Source: an uncultured Christensenellaceae bacterium
GTDB lineage: Bacteria; Bacillota; Clostridia; Christensenellales; Borkfalkiaceae
Direction of reading: 5' to 3'
Assembly: GCA_910586945.1 (NCBI GenBank)
Contig: CAJULO010000002.1
Coordinates: forward strand, 120,367-184,366
Length of the DNA: 64,000 nucleotides
This document shows, piece after piece, positions 34,491-44,189 of the stretch (positions within the stretch are counted from its first letter, which is position 1; each line of letters starts with the position of its first letter). A program made the translations under genes and the position numbers. The notes under the pieces are model-generated. The model saw only the letters and a list, made by a program, of their open reading frames with translations, did no database searches and was not told where the DNA came from.

Positions 34491-36137
34491 ATGTTACAAT
34501 ACCAAGGTAAAGCGGTATTTAAAGCAATTGCTATCGGTAAACTGAAAATTGTGCAGCATAGAGAAGTTACTGCAGTTACAAAAAGTGGCACACCGGCAGA
34601 AGAAGAACAAAAATATTTAGCGGCAAAAGCAAAAGCAAAAGAGCAAATACATAATTTATATCAGTCTACATTGCAATCTGTTGGTGAAAAAAACGCTGAA
34701 ATTTTTGAAGTACACGCCTTAATGCTGGAAGATGAAGATTTGCATGATGCTATTGTATCAAAAATTCGTGAAGGGATTGCAGCTGAGATTGCGGTAGAGG
34801 ATAGTGGTTTTGAAACTGCTCAAATTTTTGCTGCTATGGAAGATGAATATATGCGTGCAAGGTCAGTGGATATTATGGATGTTTGTAGGCGTGTTGTCGA
34901 TAATATTTTAGGTAGAGAAGAAAAGACAATTCGCTTGGAAGAACCAAGTATATTGTACTCTAGTGATTTTACGCCAAGCGAAGTTGTAAATTTGGATAAG
35001 TCAAAAGTTTTAGGCTTTATTACAATCTTAGGTTCAACAAACTCACATACAGCCATTTTAGCAAGAACACTTGCCTTGCCATCTGTGGTAAATATGCGTG
35101 AAAATCTTGATATGCAATATGACGGTAAAATGTGTGTATTAAACGGAATTACTGGTGAAATTTTTATTGACCCAGATAAGACGACACTTGAAAAGTATGA
35201 AAAGTTGCAAGCAGAACTTGCTGAAGCAAAAATACGACAAGAAGCAGTGCGTGGTAAAAAGAGTATCACACAAGATGGAGAAAAAATTGCAGTGTACTGT
35301 AATATTGGTGGTGTAAAAGACTGTGAAAAAGTGATTGAAAATGATGGAGAAGGTGTTGGTTTATTTAGAAGTGAATTTTTATTTTTAGAGAGCAAAGATT
35401 ATCCCACAGAAAATACACAGTTTGAAGTTTATAAACAAATTGCAAGTATGATGGGAGATAAGCTAGCCATTATTCGAACTATGGATATTGGAGCAGATAA
35501 ACAGGCAGATTATTTTCACCTTCCAAAGGAAGAAAATCCTGCACTTGGATATCGTTCTATTCGTATTTGTTTTGATAGACCGGAAATTATGCATACACAA
35601 CTTAGAGCAATTTATCGTGCATCACACTACGGCAATGTTGCTGCTATGATACCTATGATTATTGCTGTGGAGGAAGTGCTATGGGTAAAAGAGATTGCCA
35701 AAAAAGTGCGTGAAGAGCTAAAGCAAGAGGGAATACCTTTTAATGCAGAAATGCAAATTGGTATTATGATTGAAACGCCAGCAGCTGCAATTTGTTCCGA
35801 CTTGTTAGCAGAGCATGTAGACTTTTTTAGCATAGGAAGTAATGACTTAACACAATACACTTTAGCAGTTGATAGACAAAATGAAATGCTTGAAAAAATT
35901 GCAGATACACATCATAAAGCATTATTGCGTTTAATTGAAATGGTGGTAAAAAATGCACATAAAGCAAATATATGGGCGGGTATTTGTGGTGAACTTGCTG
36001 CAGACTTATCTTTAACAGAATTTTTTGTAGGTATAGGCATTGACGAACTTTCAGTATCTCCGCCATATGTATTGCCACTTCGAGAAAAAATTTGCAATCT
36101 TACAGCAAAAAACTGTAAAATAAAAAAATATTTATGA
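34491..36137 (+). CDS. ptsI: Phosphoenolpyruvate--protein phosphotransferase (PTS enzyme I)
   Basis: 548 residues. The N-terminal HPr-binding helices are followed by the phospho-His domain with GSTNSHTAILAR (His186), then the PEP-binding barrel with GVGLFRSEFLF, RTMDIGADK and NPALGYRSIRI. Later motifs include GIMIETPAA, SIGSNDLTQYTLAVDR and GICGELAAD with the catalytic Cys. Slightly shorter than usual (about 570). It transfers phosphate from PEP to HPr. No sugar-specific EII gene lies nearby. Confidence 0.95.
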   Translation: MLQYQGKAVFKAIAIGKLKIVQHREVTAVTKSGTPAEEEQKYLAAKAKAKEQIHNLYQSTLQSVGEKNAEIFEVHALMLEDEDLHDAIVSKIREGIAAEIAVEDSGFETAQIFAAMEDEYMRARSVDIMDVCRRVVDNILGREEKTIRLEEPSILYSSDFTPSEVVNLDKSKVLGFITILGSTNSHTAILARTLALPSVVNMRENLDMQYDGKMCVLNGITGEIFIDPDKTTLEKYEKLQAELAEAKIRQEAVRGKKSITQDGEKIAVYCNIGGVKDCEKVIENDGEGVGLFRSEFLFLESKDYPTENTQFEVYKQIASMMGDKLAIIRTMDIGADKQADYFHLPKEENPALGYRSIRICFDRPEIMHTQLRAIYRASHYGNVAAMIPMIIAVEEVLWVKEIAKKVREELKQEGIPFNAEMQIGIMIETPAAAICSDLLAEHVDFFSIGSNDLTQYTLAVDRQNEMLEKIADTHHKALLRLIEMVVKNAHKANIWAGICGELAADLSLTEFFVGIGIDELSVSPPYVLPLREKICNLTAKNCKIKKYL

Positions 36138-36183
36138 GACAACAAAAAGGAAACGAGAAAACTCGCTTCCTTTTTGTTGTCTC
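36136..36183 (+). terminator. Intrinsic terminator after ptsI
   Basis: GAGACAACAAAAAGGAA pairs with TTCCTTTTTGTTGTCTC, with an inner ACGAGAAAACTCGC hairpin. It overlaps the TGA stop. Confidence 0.9.
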
Positions 36184-36290
36184 AACAATTTAAGTAGATA
36201 GAGCGTATATACTGTTTAAATGGATTGTAGGGAGTTGATAATTGGAGAGTATCATACTATATTATATTAGAATGGAACAAGAAAAGGGAT

Positions 36291-36854
36291 ATGAGAGATA
36301 AGAAGAATAAGTTTAAAAATTTTTCAGAAGATATTTTAAGGCAATATGTAACTATTGTAGAGAATTGTGCTATAGTTGATTTATACTTTGAGAGTTTTCA
36401 AGAGTTGATTGACCAAAATTTAGGGAATAATGCAGTAGAAAAATTAAATAGTATACTTATTACAAAAATCAATGAGATGATTGATATTATTCCTATAAAA
36501 TATGAAGTTATGATTCATCTCTATATTCACGATTTTGGCGACTATACACCTGAGGAGACAGAAAAGATTCTACAAGATAATATTGCTTTGATTATTTATC
36601 AACATACTCTTGAGAGACGTCGTAAAATTGTAACAGCATTATCTCTGTTGGGCGGCGGAATTATACTTTTGTTAGGTAGCTATTTTTTACACGCACGCAA
36701 ATGGCCAGAAATCATATATAATGTTATCAACATTAGTGGTACACTCTTTGTATGGGAAGCGGCAAATATAGGACTCATCAAGAGAACAGTACAAACAAGA
36801 CTTGAAAAACGCTATATTAAACAGTTTAAAGGTATTAAAGTTTTTAGAATATAA
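36291..36854 (+). CDS. Membrane protein of unknown function
   Basis: 187 residues. A soluble N-terminal part (about 1-108), including an acidic segment DFGDYTPEETEKILQDNIAL, is followed by two membrane spans (about 113-132 and 140-160) and a basic C-terminal tail (RTVQTRLEKRYIKQFKG). I do not recognise it. AAAAGGG precedes the ATG. It is monocistronic and faces rqcH. The layout is that of a two-helix membrane protein with cytoplasmic ends. Confidence 0.7.
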   Translation: MRDKKNKFKNFSEDILRQYVTIVENCAIVDLYFESFQELIDQNLGNNAVEKLNSILITKINEMIDIIPIKYEVMIHLYIHDFGDYTPEETEKILQDNIALIIYQHTLERRRKIVTALSLLGGGIILLLGSYFLHARKWPEIIYNVINISGTLFVWEAANIGLIKRTVQTRLEKRYIKQFKGIKVFRI

Positions 36855-37015
36855 GTACATTGAGGCAATATAATATACGAAAAATGAATACAATAATTAT
36901 ATAGGATAAGATAAAAGATATCTATAAAAATCCATCTAAAATGTTAAATGCAATTTAGAAATAGCATTCAACATTCTATGAAGGAGAGAGGAAAATTATA
37001 GTATATCTTGTTGCG

Positions 37016-38731
37016 TTAAACACTATGTTTATTTGGAACAACAAGGATACTTTTAAAATTACTGTAGAGAACAAACCCCATTTTTGCTTTTGGGGGTTTT
37101 TTTACATATTTACGCAGACAGTAATCAATAGTGACTTTACCATTTTCTCTTCCTGAAGAAAAATAAGCGACAATTTCTGCTGTTTTTTGTATAACCATAT
37201 CAGATGGAGTTTGTTTATTAGTAAAAATTATTGCATGAGCACTCGTCAATTTTTGAGCATGTAACCAAATATCATGTGCTCGACTCTCTTTTAAAAGTCT
37301 CTCATTTTGTATATTGTTTCGACCTATATAAACTGTAAAATTGTCAATTAAATATTTGCGGTAACTGCTCTTTTGAGTAATTTTTTTGCTATTTTTTTTA
37401 TCTAGTTTACCATTGTATTCTGTTAATTCTTCCTCAATTTCAACTAAATCTTCAAGCTCTTCTGCAAGTGCAATCATTTGTAGCGTAGCCTTCCAATACT
37501 CAATTTCATAATTGACTTTTTCTATTTGTTCTGCTGTAGCAGTCAATGTTCTTTTTTGCTTATTGTAACGACTATAATAGAGTTGTGCATTTTCACTAGG
37601 TGTAAGTTGACTATCTAAGGGAATAGTACATTTTTCTTGTGTCTCAGAGTAATAATTTTGGACAGTACAACTACTATCTCCCTTTTTGATAGCGTAGATA
37701 TTTGCAGTTATAAGTTCCCCATATAATTTATCACATTCCAATCTAGAACATTTTTCCTTTTGTGTTTGTAACATCTGCAGTTTTTTCTCTTCTTTTTTCA
37801 GTTTTGCGTTACAAAATTGCATCAATTTATCACTTTTTTGTTGTATTTTTTGTAGAGTGCCTTTATTTTGATAAAAAGCTTCAATACATTCTATCATATT
37901 TGTAAAAGTTATTTTATTTTCTATAGTAAAAGTGAGTGGATAAAATTCCTTAGGGATTTCTTGTAAATAGAAAATAGATGGCGAAGGTGGACTTTCTAAA
38001 AGATAAAAGCGTATAGCATTTTGCAAAGATAGCAAAATATCTGTATTTTCTAGTGCTTGTGTTAAAATTGTATGTTCTTCCATTTGGAGTTTATGTGCAA
38101 TGTGTTTTGCAAGCTCTTTACTGGTTTGTAATGATATGCCAACAATATTTTGAAATAAAAAATTTGAAAAAGTTTTTTGTATAAAGGAGGGGATAATATC
38201 TTTTAAATTGTCCAATTGCAAGACAGTTATCTTCTCTTGTTTAGGCGGTAGAGTATATCTTGCACCTGTCAATAAATTGCGTTTGCTATCAATGGAGAGA
38301 GGAGTACTTTTTAATGTACCTAAAATGATGTCATCTTGCACTAAAATTAAATTGCTATATTTACCCATGATTTCGCAATATAAGATTTTTGTTTTTACAG
38401 CAAATTCACTATTACAGATACAATGTATTGCTATAATTCTTTCATATTCTACCTGCTCAATTTTATGAATTATAGCATTTTGTAAATGCTTTCTAAGCAG
38501 CATGCAAAAATTATGGGGTGTTTGTAAATATTCATAATTGCCTCTGGAGATGGAAACCCTTGCTGTTTCACTATTTGTAGACAACAATACTTGTAATTTT
38601 TGTTTATTGGCGTAGACATGTAATTGAAAAAAGTCTTTACTAGACTGTGTAATTTTATCAATTCTACCCCCAGTTAAAAGTTGATTGAGTTCTATACTTA
38701 AATAATGTGTACTTAATCCATCAATACCCAT
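37016..38731 (-). CDS. rqcH: NFACT-family ribosome quality-control protein RqcH
   Basis: A 571-residue homologue of Rqc2/NEMF. It opens with GIDGLSTHYLSIELNQLLTG, the NFACT-N domain, followed by HhH and coiled-coil regions (about 280-430), and the NFACT-R domain near the end (SSYRKYLIDNFTVYIGRNNI, NERLLKESRAHDIWLHAQK, SAHAIIF). RqcH binds stalled 50S subunits with peptidyl-tRNA and adds alanine tails. Older names are fibronectin-binding protein or FbpA. Single gene with long flanks. Confidence 0.93.
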   Translation of the reverse strand: MGIDGLSTHYLSIELNQLLTGGRIDKITQSSKDFFQLHVYANKQKLQVLLSTNSETARVSISRGNYEYLQTPHNFCMLLRKHLQNAIIHKIEQVEYERIIAIHCICNSEFAVKTKILYCEIMGKYSNLILVQDDIILGTLKSTPLSIDSKRNLLTGARYTLPPKQEKITVLQLDNLKDIIPSFIQKTFSNFLFQNIVGISLQTSKELAKHIAHKLQMEEHTILTQALENTDILLSLQNAIRFYLLESPPSPSIFYLQEIPKEFYPLTFTIENKITFTNMIECIEAFYQNKGTLQKIQQKSDKLMQFCNAKLKKEEKKLQMLQTQKEKCSRLECDKLYGELITANIYAIKKGDSSCTVQNYYSETQEKCTIPLDSQLTPSENAQLYYSRYNKQKRTLTATAEQIEKVNYEIEYWKATLQMIALAEELEDLVEIEEELTEYNGKLDKKNSKKITQKSSYRKYLIDNFTVYIGRNNIQNERLLKESRAHDIWLHAQKLTSAHAIIFTNKQTPSDMVIQKTAEIVAYFSSGRENGKVTIDYCLRKYVKKPPKAKMGFVLYSNFKSILVVPNKHSV

Positions 38732-38911
38732 ATAGCAGTATCCTCCCAGATGCTTTTCTAGTATTATATCTAAAAAATAGTAAAAAGTATAGTTATTTTT
38801 AGTACTATGTTACACATAAATGCAAATGTATAGAATATAGTATATTACTTGACTTTTTTCTTGAAAAAGTGTATATTGAAAGGAAAGAAAATATATTGGA
38901 GAGTAATTGAA

Positions 38912-39367
38912 ATGAAACTTGCTGAAGCATTGTTAGAAAGAGCGGAATTGAAGATAAAAATTGAAAGATTGAGAACAAGGTTATTGAGTAATGCCGAAGT
39001 ACAAGAAGGTACAGAGACGGCAGAGGACCCTGTAGCCCTTTTAAAAGAGCTAAATTCAACATTACAGAGAATGGAATATTTAATTACACATATCAATCAA
39101 ACAAATAATGTAACAAAGGTATCTAGCGGAGAGACAATTGCAGAACTGATTGCAAAAAAAGATGTTTTAACAAAAAGAATTGCTATATTATCTGATTTTT
39201 ACAACAGAGCAAGCACTGGAGCACAACGGGCAAGACACACAGAAATTAAAATTTTACCAACGATGGATATTAAACCAATCCAAAAAGAGATAGACAAACT
39301 TTCAAAAGAGTTGCGCATTTTGGATGTAAAATTGCAAGAGTCTAACTGGCTTGCGGAACTGATTTAA
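38912..39367 (+). CDS. DIP1984 family protein
   Basis: 151 residues, mostly helical. MKLAEALLERAELKIKIERL, then PVALLKELNSTLQRMEYLIT and INQTNNVTKV are typical of the DIP1984 family (sometimes annotated septicolysin). Function unknown. ATG 38912 is chosen since GGAGAG lies about 10 bases upstream and the family starts with MKLAEAL; an ATG 63 bases upstream would add a non-conserved basic stretch. Confidence 0.88.
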   Translation: MKLAEALLERAELKIKIERLRTRLLSNAEVQEGTETAEDPVALLKELNSTLQRMEYLITHINQTNNVTKVSSGETIAELIAKKDVLTKRIAILSDFYNRASTGAQRARHTEIKILPTMDIKPIQKEIDKLSKELRILDVKLQESNWLAELI

Positions 39368-39734
39368 AAATAAAAGTTGGTAGCATGAGAAATGAGGATA
39401 TTAGCTCTCGTCAATGGAGTTATACATTGACATTTAGTATATCTCTTAAAATCGACTAAGAGAATTTTAAGTTAAGTCATCACTGTTACATGTGTATTCT
39501 TATTAAACGCCAGAGTGGCGTATTATTGTCAATACCAAATATCTATTTTTTGTGCGAGGGTGTGGTTTGGGGAATTATTTTTAAAAATTGTTTTGCAGTG
39601 GTTTTATGTCACTTTCATACTAAAATAAAAAATTTTGTAAAAATTGGCACTGTTTTTATAAACTGCTTGCCTTTTTTTTTATTCTATGATATAATCTAAC
39701 ACTGAATTATATGATGTTTAGGGAGAATATATCT
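39368..39734 (+). promoter_or_regulatory. Long upstream region of tig with hairpins and promoter
   Basis: No gene seen. Two mutually exclusive stems lie at 39442-39471: TCTCTTA/TAAGAGA and CTTAAAAT/ATTTTAAG. Another hairpin, ACGCCA-GAG-TGGCGT, lies at about 39508-39522. The likely tig promoter is TTGCCT (39667), 17 bases, TATAAT (39690) with an extended TG motif, so the hairpins lie upstream of the tig start and would belong to another transcript. Confidence 0.5.
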
Positions 39735-41477
39735 ATGAAATACAGTGTAGCGAAAGCAGAAAAGGGTACAATAAATATCACTTTTACCTTCGATAAAGAA
39801 GAATGGGAGAAAGCTCTCAATCAAGGATACTTAAAAAGTAGAAATAAATTTAGAGTAGACGGGTTTAGAAAAGGAAAAGCACCTCGTCATGTCATTGAAC
39901 GCTTATATGGACCTTCTATTTTTTATGAAGAAGCACTCAATACACTTTATATGCAAAATTATTATACCGTACTTGAAAAAGAACGTGAAAATTATATAGT
40001 TGTATCTAGTCCTTCACTTTCAGTGGATAAGTTAGAGGAAGATGAAGTTGTTTTGATTGCTAATGTTGCAGTAAAGCCTGAAGTAAATTTAGGTGCGTAT
40101 ACAGGTATAAATATTGAAAAAGTAGAGTATAATGTAACAGATAAAGATGTAGAAGCACAACTCAATCAACTACAAGAACGCAATGCAAGACAAATTGAAT
40201 TAGATGCCAAAGCGAAGGCAAAGAAAGGGGATACCGCTGTTATTGATTTTTCTGGCAGTGTTGATGGAGTAAAATTTGAAGGAGGTACTGCAGAAAACTA
40301 TTCTCTAGTTTTAGGTTCAAAAACTTTCATTCCAGGATTTGAAGAACAAGTTATCGGTATGAAAAGCGGAGAAGAAAAAGAAGTTGTAGTAACTTTCCCA
40401 GAGGATTATCAAGCAGAAGAATTAAAGGGGAAACAAGCAATATTTGCTGTTAAAGTGCATAAAATTCTCCGTAAAGAATTGCCAGAAGTAAATGACGCAT
40501 TTATAAAAGATGCAGTTGGAGCAGAAAGTGTAGCAGCCTACACAGCGACTTTGCGTGAAAATTTAGAAAAGGATGCAAAAGCAAGAGCGGATTCTGCTAC
40601 AGAAGATAACCTTATAAAGACAATAGCTGCAAATACTATAATTGATATACCTGAAGCTATGATTGATAGCCAAATAGAAACAATGCTCAATACTATGCGT
40701 CAACGTTTAGCACAAACATATGGACCAGATTTAAAGTTTGAAGATTATCTTCGCTTTATGGGGACAAATATTGATGACTACAAAAAAGACCAACGCGCAC
40801 AAGCAAAAGAGATAGTACACAGTCAACTTGTTATTGAAGCAATTATTAAAAAAGAGGGCTTTAAAGCGGAGGATGGCGAGCTAGAAGCTAAAATTGCAAG
40901 CAATGCAAAAGAGTTAAATATAACAGTTGAAGAGTATGAAAAAAAAATCAACGCTGGACAGAAAGAGTATATTGCAAATAATATTGTAATTGAAAAATTA
41001 TTTAACTTTTTAAAAGCAAATAATACATTTATCCTAAAATCTAATGCAAAAGAAAAAACAGATTCCTCAACGAAGACAACAACAAAAAAGACGGTAAAGA
41101 AAGATAGTACTGCAGAAGAAAAGACCGAGAAAAAAGCAAGTACTGCAAAAAAGACGGTAAAAAAGGCTAGTGTTGCAGAAGAAAAGACTGAAAAGAAAGA
41201 AAGTGCTGTAAAAAAGACAGTAAAAAAGGCTAGTGTTGCAGAAGAAAAGACTGAAAAGAAAGAAAGTGCTGTAAAAAAGACGGTAAAAAAGGTTAGTACT
41301 GCAGAAGAAAAAGCTGCGAAAAAGGAAAGTGCTGTAGAAGAAAATAGAATACAAGAGCAAACATCCGCGCAAAAAATACCAACAAACAAGAGAATAACTG
41401 AAGCGAAAGCAACATCAAGAAGAGAAAGTATAAGAAAGTCAGCATCTAAAAAAGCAGAAAATATACACAAAAAATAA
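39735..41477 (+). CDS. tig: Trigger factor with long lysine-rich C-terminal extension
   Basis: 580 residues. The ribosome-binding domain (1-110) has the GFRKGKAPRHVIERLYG loop; the FKBP-type prolyl isomerase domain (about 145-240) contains GDTAVIDFSGSVDGVKFEGG and FIPGFEEQVIGMKSGE; the helical chaperone domain ends near 435 (NIVIEKLFNFLKANN). A further 140 or so residues form a lysine/glutamate/alanine tail with four 21-residue repeats (AEEKTEKKESAVKKTVKKAS) and a basic Ser/Arg-rich end. Most trigger factors end near 430. ATG 39735 has GGGAGAA upstream. clpP and clpX follow, the conserved order. Confidence 0.94.
   Translation: MKYSVAKAEKGTINITFTFDKEEWEKALNQGYLKSRNKFRVDGFRKGKAPRHVIERLYGPSIFYEEALNTLYMQNYYTVLEKERENYIVVSSPSLSVDKLEEDEVVLIANVAVKPEVNLGAYTGINIEKVEYNVTDKDVEAQLNQLQERNARQIELDAKAKAKKGDTAVIDFSGSVDGVKFEGGTAENYSLVLGSKTFIPGFEEQVIGMKSGEEKEVVVTFPEDYQAEELKGKQAIFAVKVHKILRKELPEVNDAFIKDAVGAESVAAYTATLRENLEKDAKARADSATEDNLIKTIAANTIIDIPEAMIDSQIETMLNTMRQRLAQTYGPDLKFEDYLRFMGTNIDDYKKDQRAQAKEIVHSQLVIEAIIKKEGFKAEDGELEAKIASNAKELNITVEEYEKKINAGQKEYIANNIVIEKLFNFLKANNTFILKSNAKEKTDSSTKTTTKKTVKKDSTAEEKTEKKASTAKKTVKKASVAEEKTEKKESAVKKTVKKASVAEEKTEKKESAVKKTVKKVSTAEEKAAKKESAVEENRIQEQTSAQKIPTNKRITEAKATSRRESIRKSASKKAENIHKK
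41112..41340 (+). repeat. Tandem 63-base repeats within tig
   Basis: Units begin at 41112, 41175, 41238 and 41301, each 63 bases (21 codons) with GCAGAAGAAAAGACTGAAAA-type sequence. The second and third units are almost identical in DNA, so they arose by recent duplication. The copy number is a candidate for length variation between strains. Confidence 0.9.
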
Positions 41478-41585
41478 ATTTGCCACACAGCAGGAAATGT
41501 ACAAATGATAAAAAGAAAATTTTATCGCTCTTGCTCGAGATTTTCTAAAAGACCTTGCACATTCAAAATATGAAGGAGTTTTTGT

Positions 41586-42182
41586 ATGAATGAAGTTTAT
41601 AACAGTTTAATTCCAATGGTAGTGGAACAATCTGGCAGGGGAGAACGCTCCTATGACATATACTCTCGCCTATTAGAAGATAGAATTATCTTTTTATCTG
41701 GTGAAATTCGTGAAGGTATGGCAAATACAATTGTTGCACAGCTCATTTATCTTGAAGCAAAAGATATGCATAAAGATATCAGTCTATATATCAATAGTCC
41801 TGGTGGAAGTGTAAGTGCAGGACTTGCTATTTATGATACTATGCAATATATCAGCTGTGATGTTTCAACAATTTGTATTGGTATGGCTGCAAGTATGGGA
41901 GCATTTTTACTTTCAAGTGGAACAAAAGGGAAACGCTATGCATTACCAAATGCAGAAATTATGATTCATCAACCACTTGGGGGAGCGCAAGGACAAGCTA
42001 GCGATATTAAAATTCAAGCAGAACATATTTTAAAATTAAAGGATAAACTCAATACCATTTTAGCGGAGAATACTGGTAAAACTGTACAAGAAATTGAAAG
42101 GGATACAGATAGAGATAATTATTTATCTGCACATGAAGCAAAAGAGTATGGACTTGTTGATAGTGTTTTCTATAAAAGATAA
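41586..42182 (+). CDS. clpP: ATP-dependent Clp protease proteolytic subunit ClpP
   Basis: 198 residues, serine protease that forms a double heptamer. Catalytic Ser is in CIGMAASMGAFLL, His in MIHQPLGGAQGQASDI, and Asp in the C-terminal TDRDNYLSAHEA. N-terminal LIPMVVEQSGRGERSYDIYS is family-typical. An AAGGAG site precedes the ATG. clpX follows after 89 bases. Confidence 0.97.
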   Translation: MNEVYNSLIPMVVEQSGRGERSYDIYSRLLEDRIIFLSGEIREGMANTIVAQLIYLEAKDMHKDISLYINSPGGSVSAGLAIYDTMQYISCDVSTICIGMAASMGAFLLSSGTKGKRYALPNAEIMIHQPLGGAQGQASDIKIQAEHILKLKDKLNTILAENTGKTVQEIERDTDRDNYLSAHEAKEYGLVDSVFYKR

Positions 42183-42271
42183 AATTTTTAAATAAATAGG
42201 CATAAAAGTAGCTAAAAAGTGCTATTATACAAGAGTAGTGTGAAAGAGAATGAAAACAGGAGGAATGTGCT

Positions 42272-43492
42272 TTGATTGATGAAGATTTAAATTGTTCATT
42301 TTGTGGTAAAAACAAAGGAAAAACAAAAGTTTTAGTTTCAGGACCAAATGGAATATATATTTGTGATGAATGTATAGAAATTTGTAACCAAGAGATTAAA
42401 GAAGCACAAAAGCCAGAGGAAATTGAAGAGATTGATTTAAAAAAGCCAGCGGAAATCAAGGCGGAGTTGGATAAGTATATTGTAGGACAAGATAAAGCAA
42501 AAAAAGTACTTGCAGTTGCAGTATACAATCATTACAAGCGTATTTTCAAGGCAAATACTGTCGACGATGATGTTGAAATAGAAAAGAGCAACATATTGCT
42601 TTTGGGACCGACAGGTAGTGGTAAAACCTTGCTTGCAAGAACGCTTGCAAAAATTTTGAATGTACCTTTTGCATCAACAGATGCCACCACACTTACAGAA
42701 GCAGGTTATGTTGGTGAAGATGTAGAAAATATTTTATTAAAACTCATTCAAAATGCAGATTATGATATTGAGCGTGCACAACGCGGTATCATTTATATTG
42801 ATGAAATAGATAAAATTGCCAGAAAGGGCGAAAATATGTCAATTACACGCGATGTTTCTGGTGAAGGTGTACAACAAGCACTACTTAAAATCATTGAAAG
42901 TACTACAGCAAATGTGCCACCAAATGGTGGAAGAAAGCATCCACAACAAGATTTTTTACATTTAGATACAACAAACATATTATTTATATGTGGCGGAGCT
43001 TTTGTGGGACTTGATAAAATTGTACAAACTAGATTGGAAGATACAGCACTTGGTTTTGGTGGAAAAATTGCTGATAAACTCAATGTTGACTATAATGCAC
43101 TTGAACAAGTAAAACCGCAAGATTTAACAAAATTTGGTCTAATTCCGGAATTTGTTGGTAGAATTCCAATTCATGTAAGTTTGCGACCATTGACTGAAGA
43201 AACTTTAATACAGATATTAAAAGAACCTAAAAATGCACTTTTGAAGCAATATCAAAAGCTGTTTGCACTTGATGGTGTAAGATTGACTTTTGAAGAAGAT
43301 GCCATCCGTGAAATTGCAAATAAAGCAATCAAACTCAAGACAGGGGCAAGAGGGCTTAGAACAATTATAGAAGGGCTTATTACAGAAATTATGTTTGATA
43401 TTCCATCTAAGACCGATGTTGAAGAAATTGTCATTACAAAGGCGTGTGTACTTGGAGAAGAAGAGCCCCGTTTAATTAAAAAAATTGCCTAA
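42272..43492 (+). CDS. clpX: ATP-dependent Clp protease ATPase subunit ClpX
   Basis: 406 residues. N-terminal zinc-binding domain (CSFCGK and CDECIEICN), AAA+ core with Walker A GPTGSGKTLLA, pore loop GYVGEDVEN, Walker B IIYIDEIDKIA, sensor region and RKHPQQDFL. Translation starts at TTG 42272: AGGAGG lies 8 bases upstream and no ATG is suitably placed. It unfolds substrates for ClpP. Confidence 0.96.
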   Translation: MIDEDLNCSFCGKNKGKTKVLVSGPNGIYICDECIEICNQEIKEAQKPEEIEEIDLKKPAEIKAELDKYIVGQDKAKKVLAVAVYNHYKRIFKANTVDDDVEIEKSNILLLGPTGSGKTLLARTLAKILNVPFASTDATTLTEAGYVGEDVENILLKLIQNADYDIERAQRGIIYIDEIDKIARKGENMSITRDVSGEGVQQALLKIIESTTANVPPNGGRKHPQQDFLHLDTTNILFICGGAFVGLDKIVQTRLEDTALGFGGKIADKLNVDYNALEQVKPQDLTKFGLIPEFVGRIPIHVSLRPLTEETLIQILKEPKNALLKQYQKLFALDGVRLTFEEDAIREIANKAIKLKTGARGLRTIIEGLITEIMFDIPSKTDVEEIVITKACVLGEEEPRLIKKIA

Positions 43493-43613
43493 ATTCTAGA
43501 GCATCTTTTGCAATCTTAACCTTTTCTAGAAAATAGAGATGTATGCATGAAATAGATTTTATACTTTTATGTTTATTGTATCAATTGTATCATGCAAGAT
43601 ATACTAAAAAATG

Positions 43614-43656
43614 CAGTAAAAAAAGCAAGTCAATCTGGGACTTGCTTTTTTTACTG
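43614..43656. terminator. Terminator downstream of clpX
   Basis: CAGTAAAAAAAGCAAGTC, AATCTGG loop, and the perfect complement. An 18-bp stem that can work in both directions. Confidence 0.9.
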
Positions 43657-44134
43657 TTATATTGTGTTGCTAGTAAAGTCAAGATATGATTTTAAAAGAA
43701 CGAGAAAATGGATAGAATATATTACAAAGTAAAAGTTGTACTTTTTATCCAAAAGCTAGGTGTAAAGTAGCTGTTCTTACTTTTGTATCTTTAAATATGT
43801 TAGAATGCTAGTTGTTTAGCATATAAAGTTGTTCTATCTACAGTTATGGTAGTACCATCTATCGTAGTATATTCTTTACCTTTATATTGAACCTTATTAT
43901 TTCCTTCGATCATACGAGGTGGATAAAAATCAAATATTTACCATCTGTAGACTATTCTCCTTTGCATAATATATATTTTGAAGCTTGTGATACTCTTTAT
44001 ATATTATACAATATATTACAAAAAAAGCAATTTATTTGTAATATATTGCTACAATAAAGTATGCGCGGGACGAGTATGTTTTTTAAAAAATGCTACAAAA
44101 GTTTGAAAAAAATAGAACGCAAATTTTAAAATAG
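43657..44134 (-). pseudogene. Gene remnant in a long intergenic stretch
   Basis: Within 43493-44189 no intact gene is seen. On the minus strand, 43800-43913 encodes MIEGNNKVQYKGKEYTTIDG, then TTITVDRTTLYAKQLAF before a stop; just upstream GDGKYLIF-like and FYPPR residues occur in two frames, implying one base lost or gained. It looks like the C-terminal end of a degraded gene of unknown family. Confidence 0.35.
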
Positions 44135-44163
44135 TTGTAGATTATAGGTTTTTATGCTATAAT
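44135..44163 (+). promoter_or_regulatory. Promoter of nth-obg-yhbY
   Basis: TTGTAG, 17-base spacer, TATAAT, 26 bases before the nth start. Confidence 0.65.
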
Positions 44164-44189
44164 AAATAAAATGACAAATGGGAAAAACT

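Noticed and set aside
39490..39699. 69-codon plus-strand frame upstream of tig
   Set aside because: No ribosome binding site, hydrophobic random composition, and it covers the tig promoter.
41112..41340. Regular 63-base repeats considered as a CRISPR or satellite array
   Set aside because: They are in frame with tig, code for a consistent 21-residue unit and have no unique spacers.
40823..41488. Long minus-strand open frame opposite the end of tig
   Set aside because: It mirrors the lysine-rich repeat region and the chaperone domain; its Phe/Ser/Val-rich product is a codon artefact and there is no ribosome binding site.
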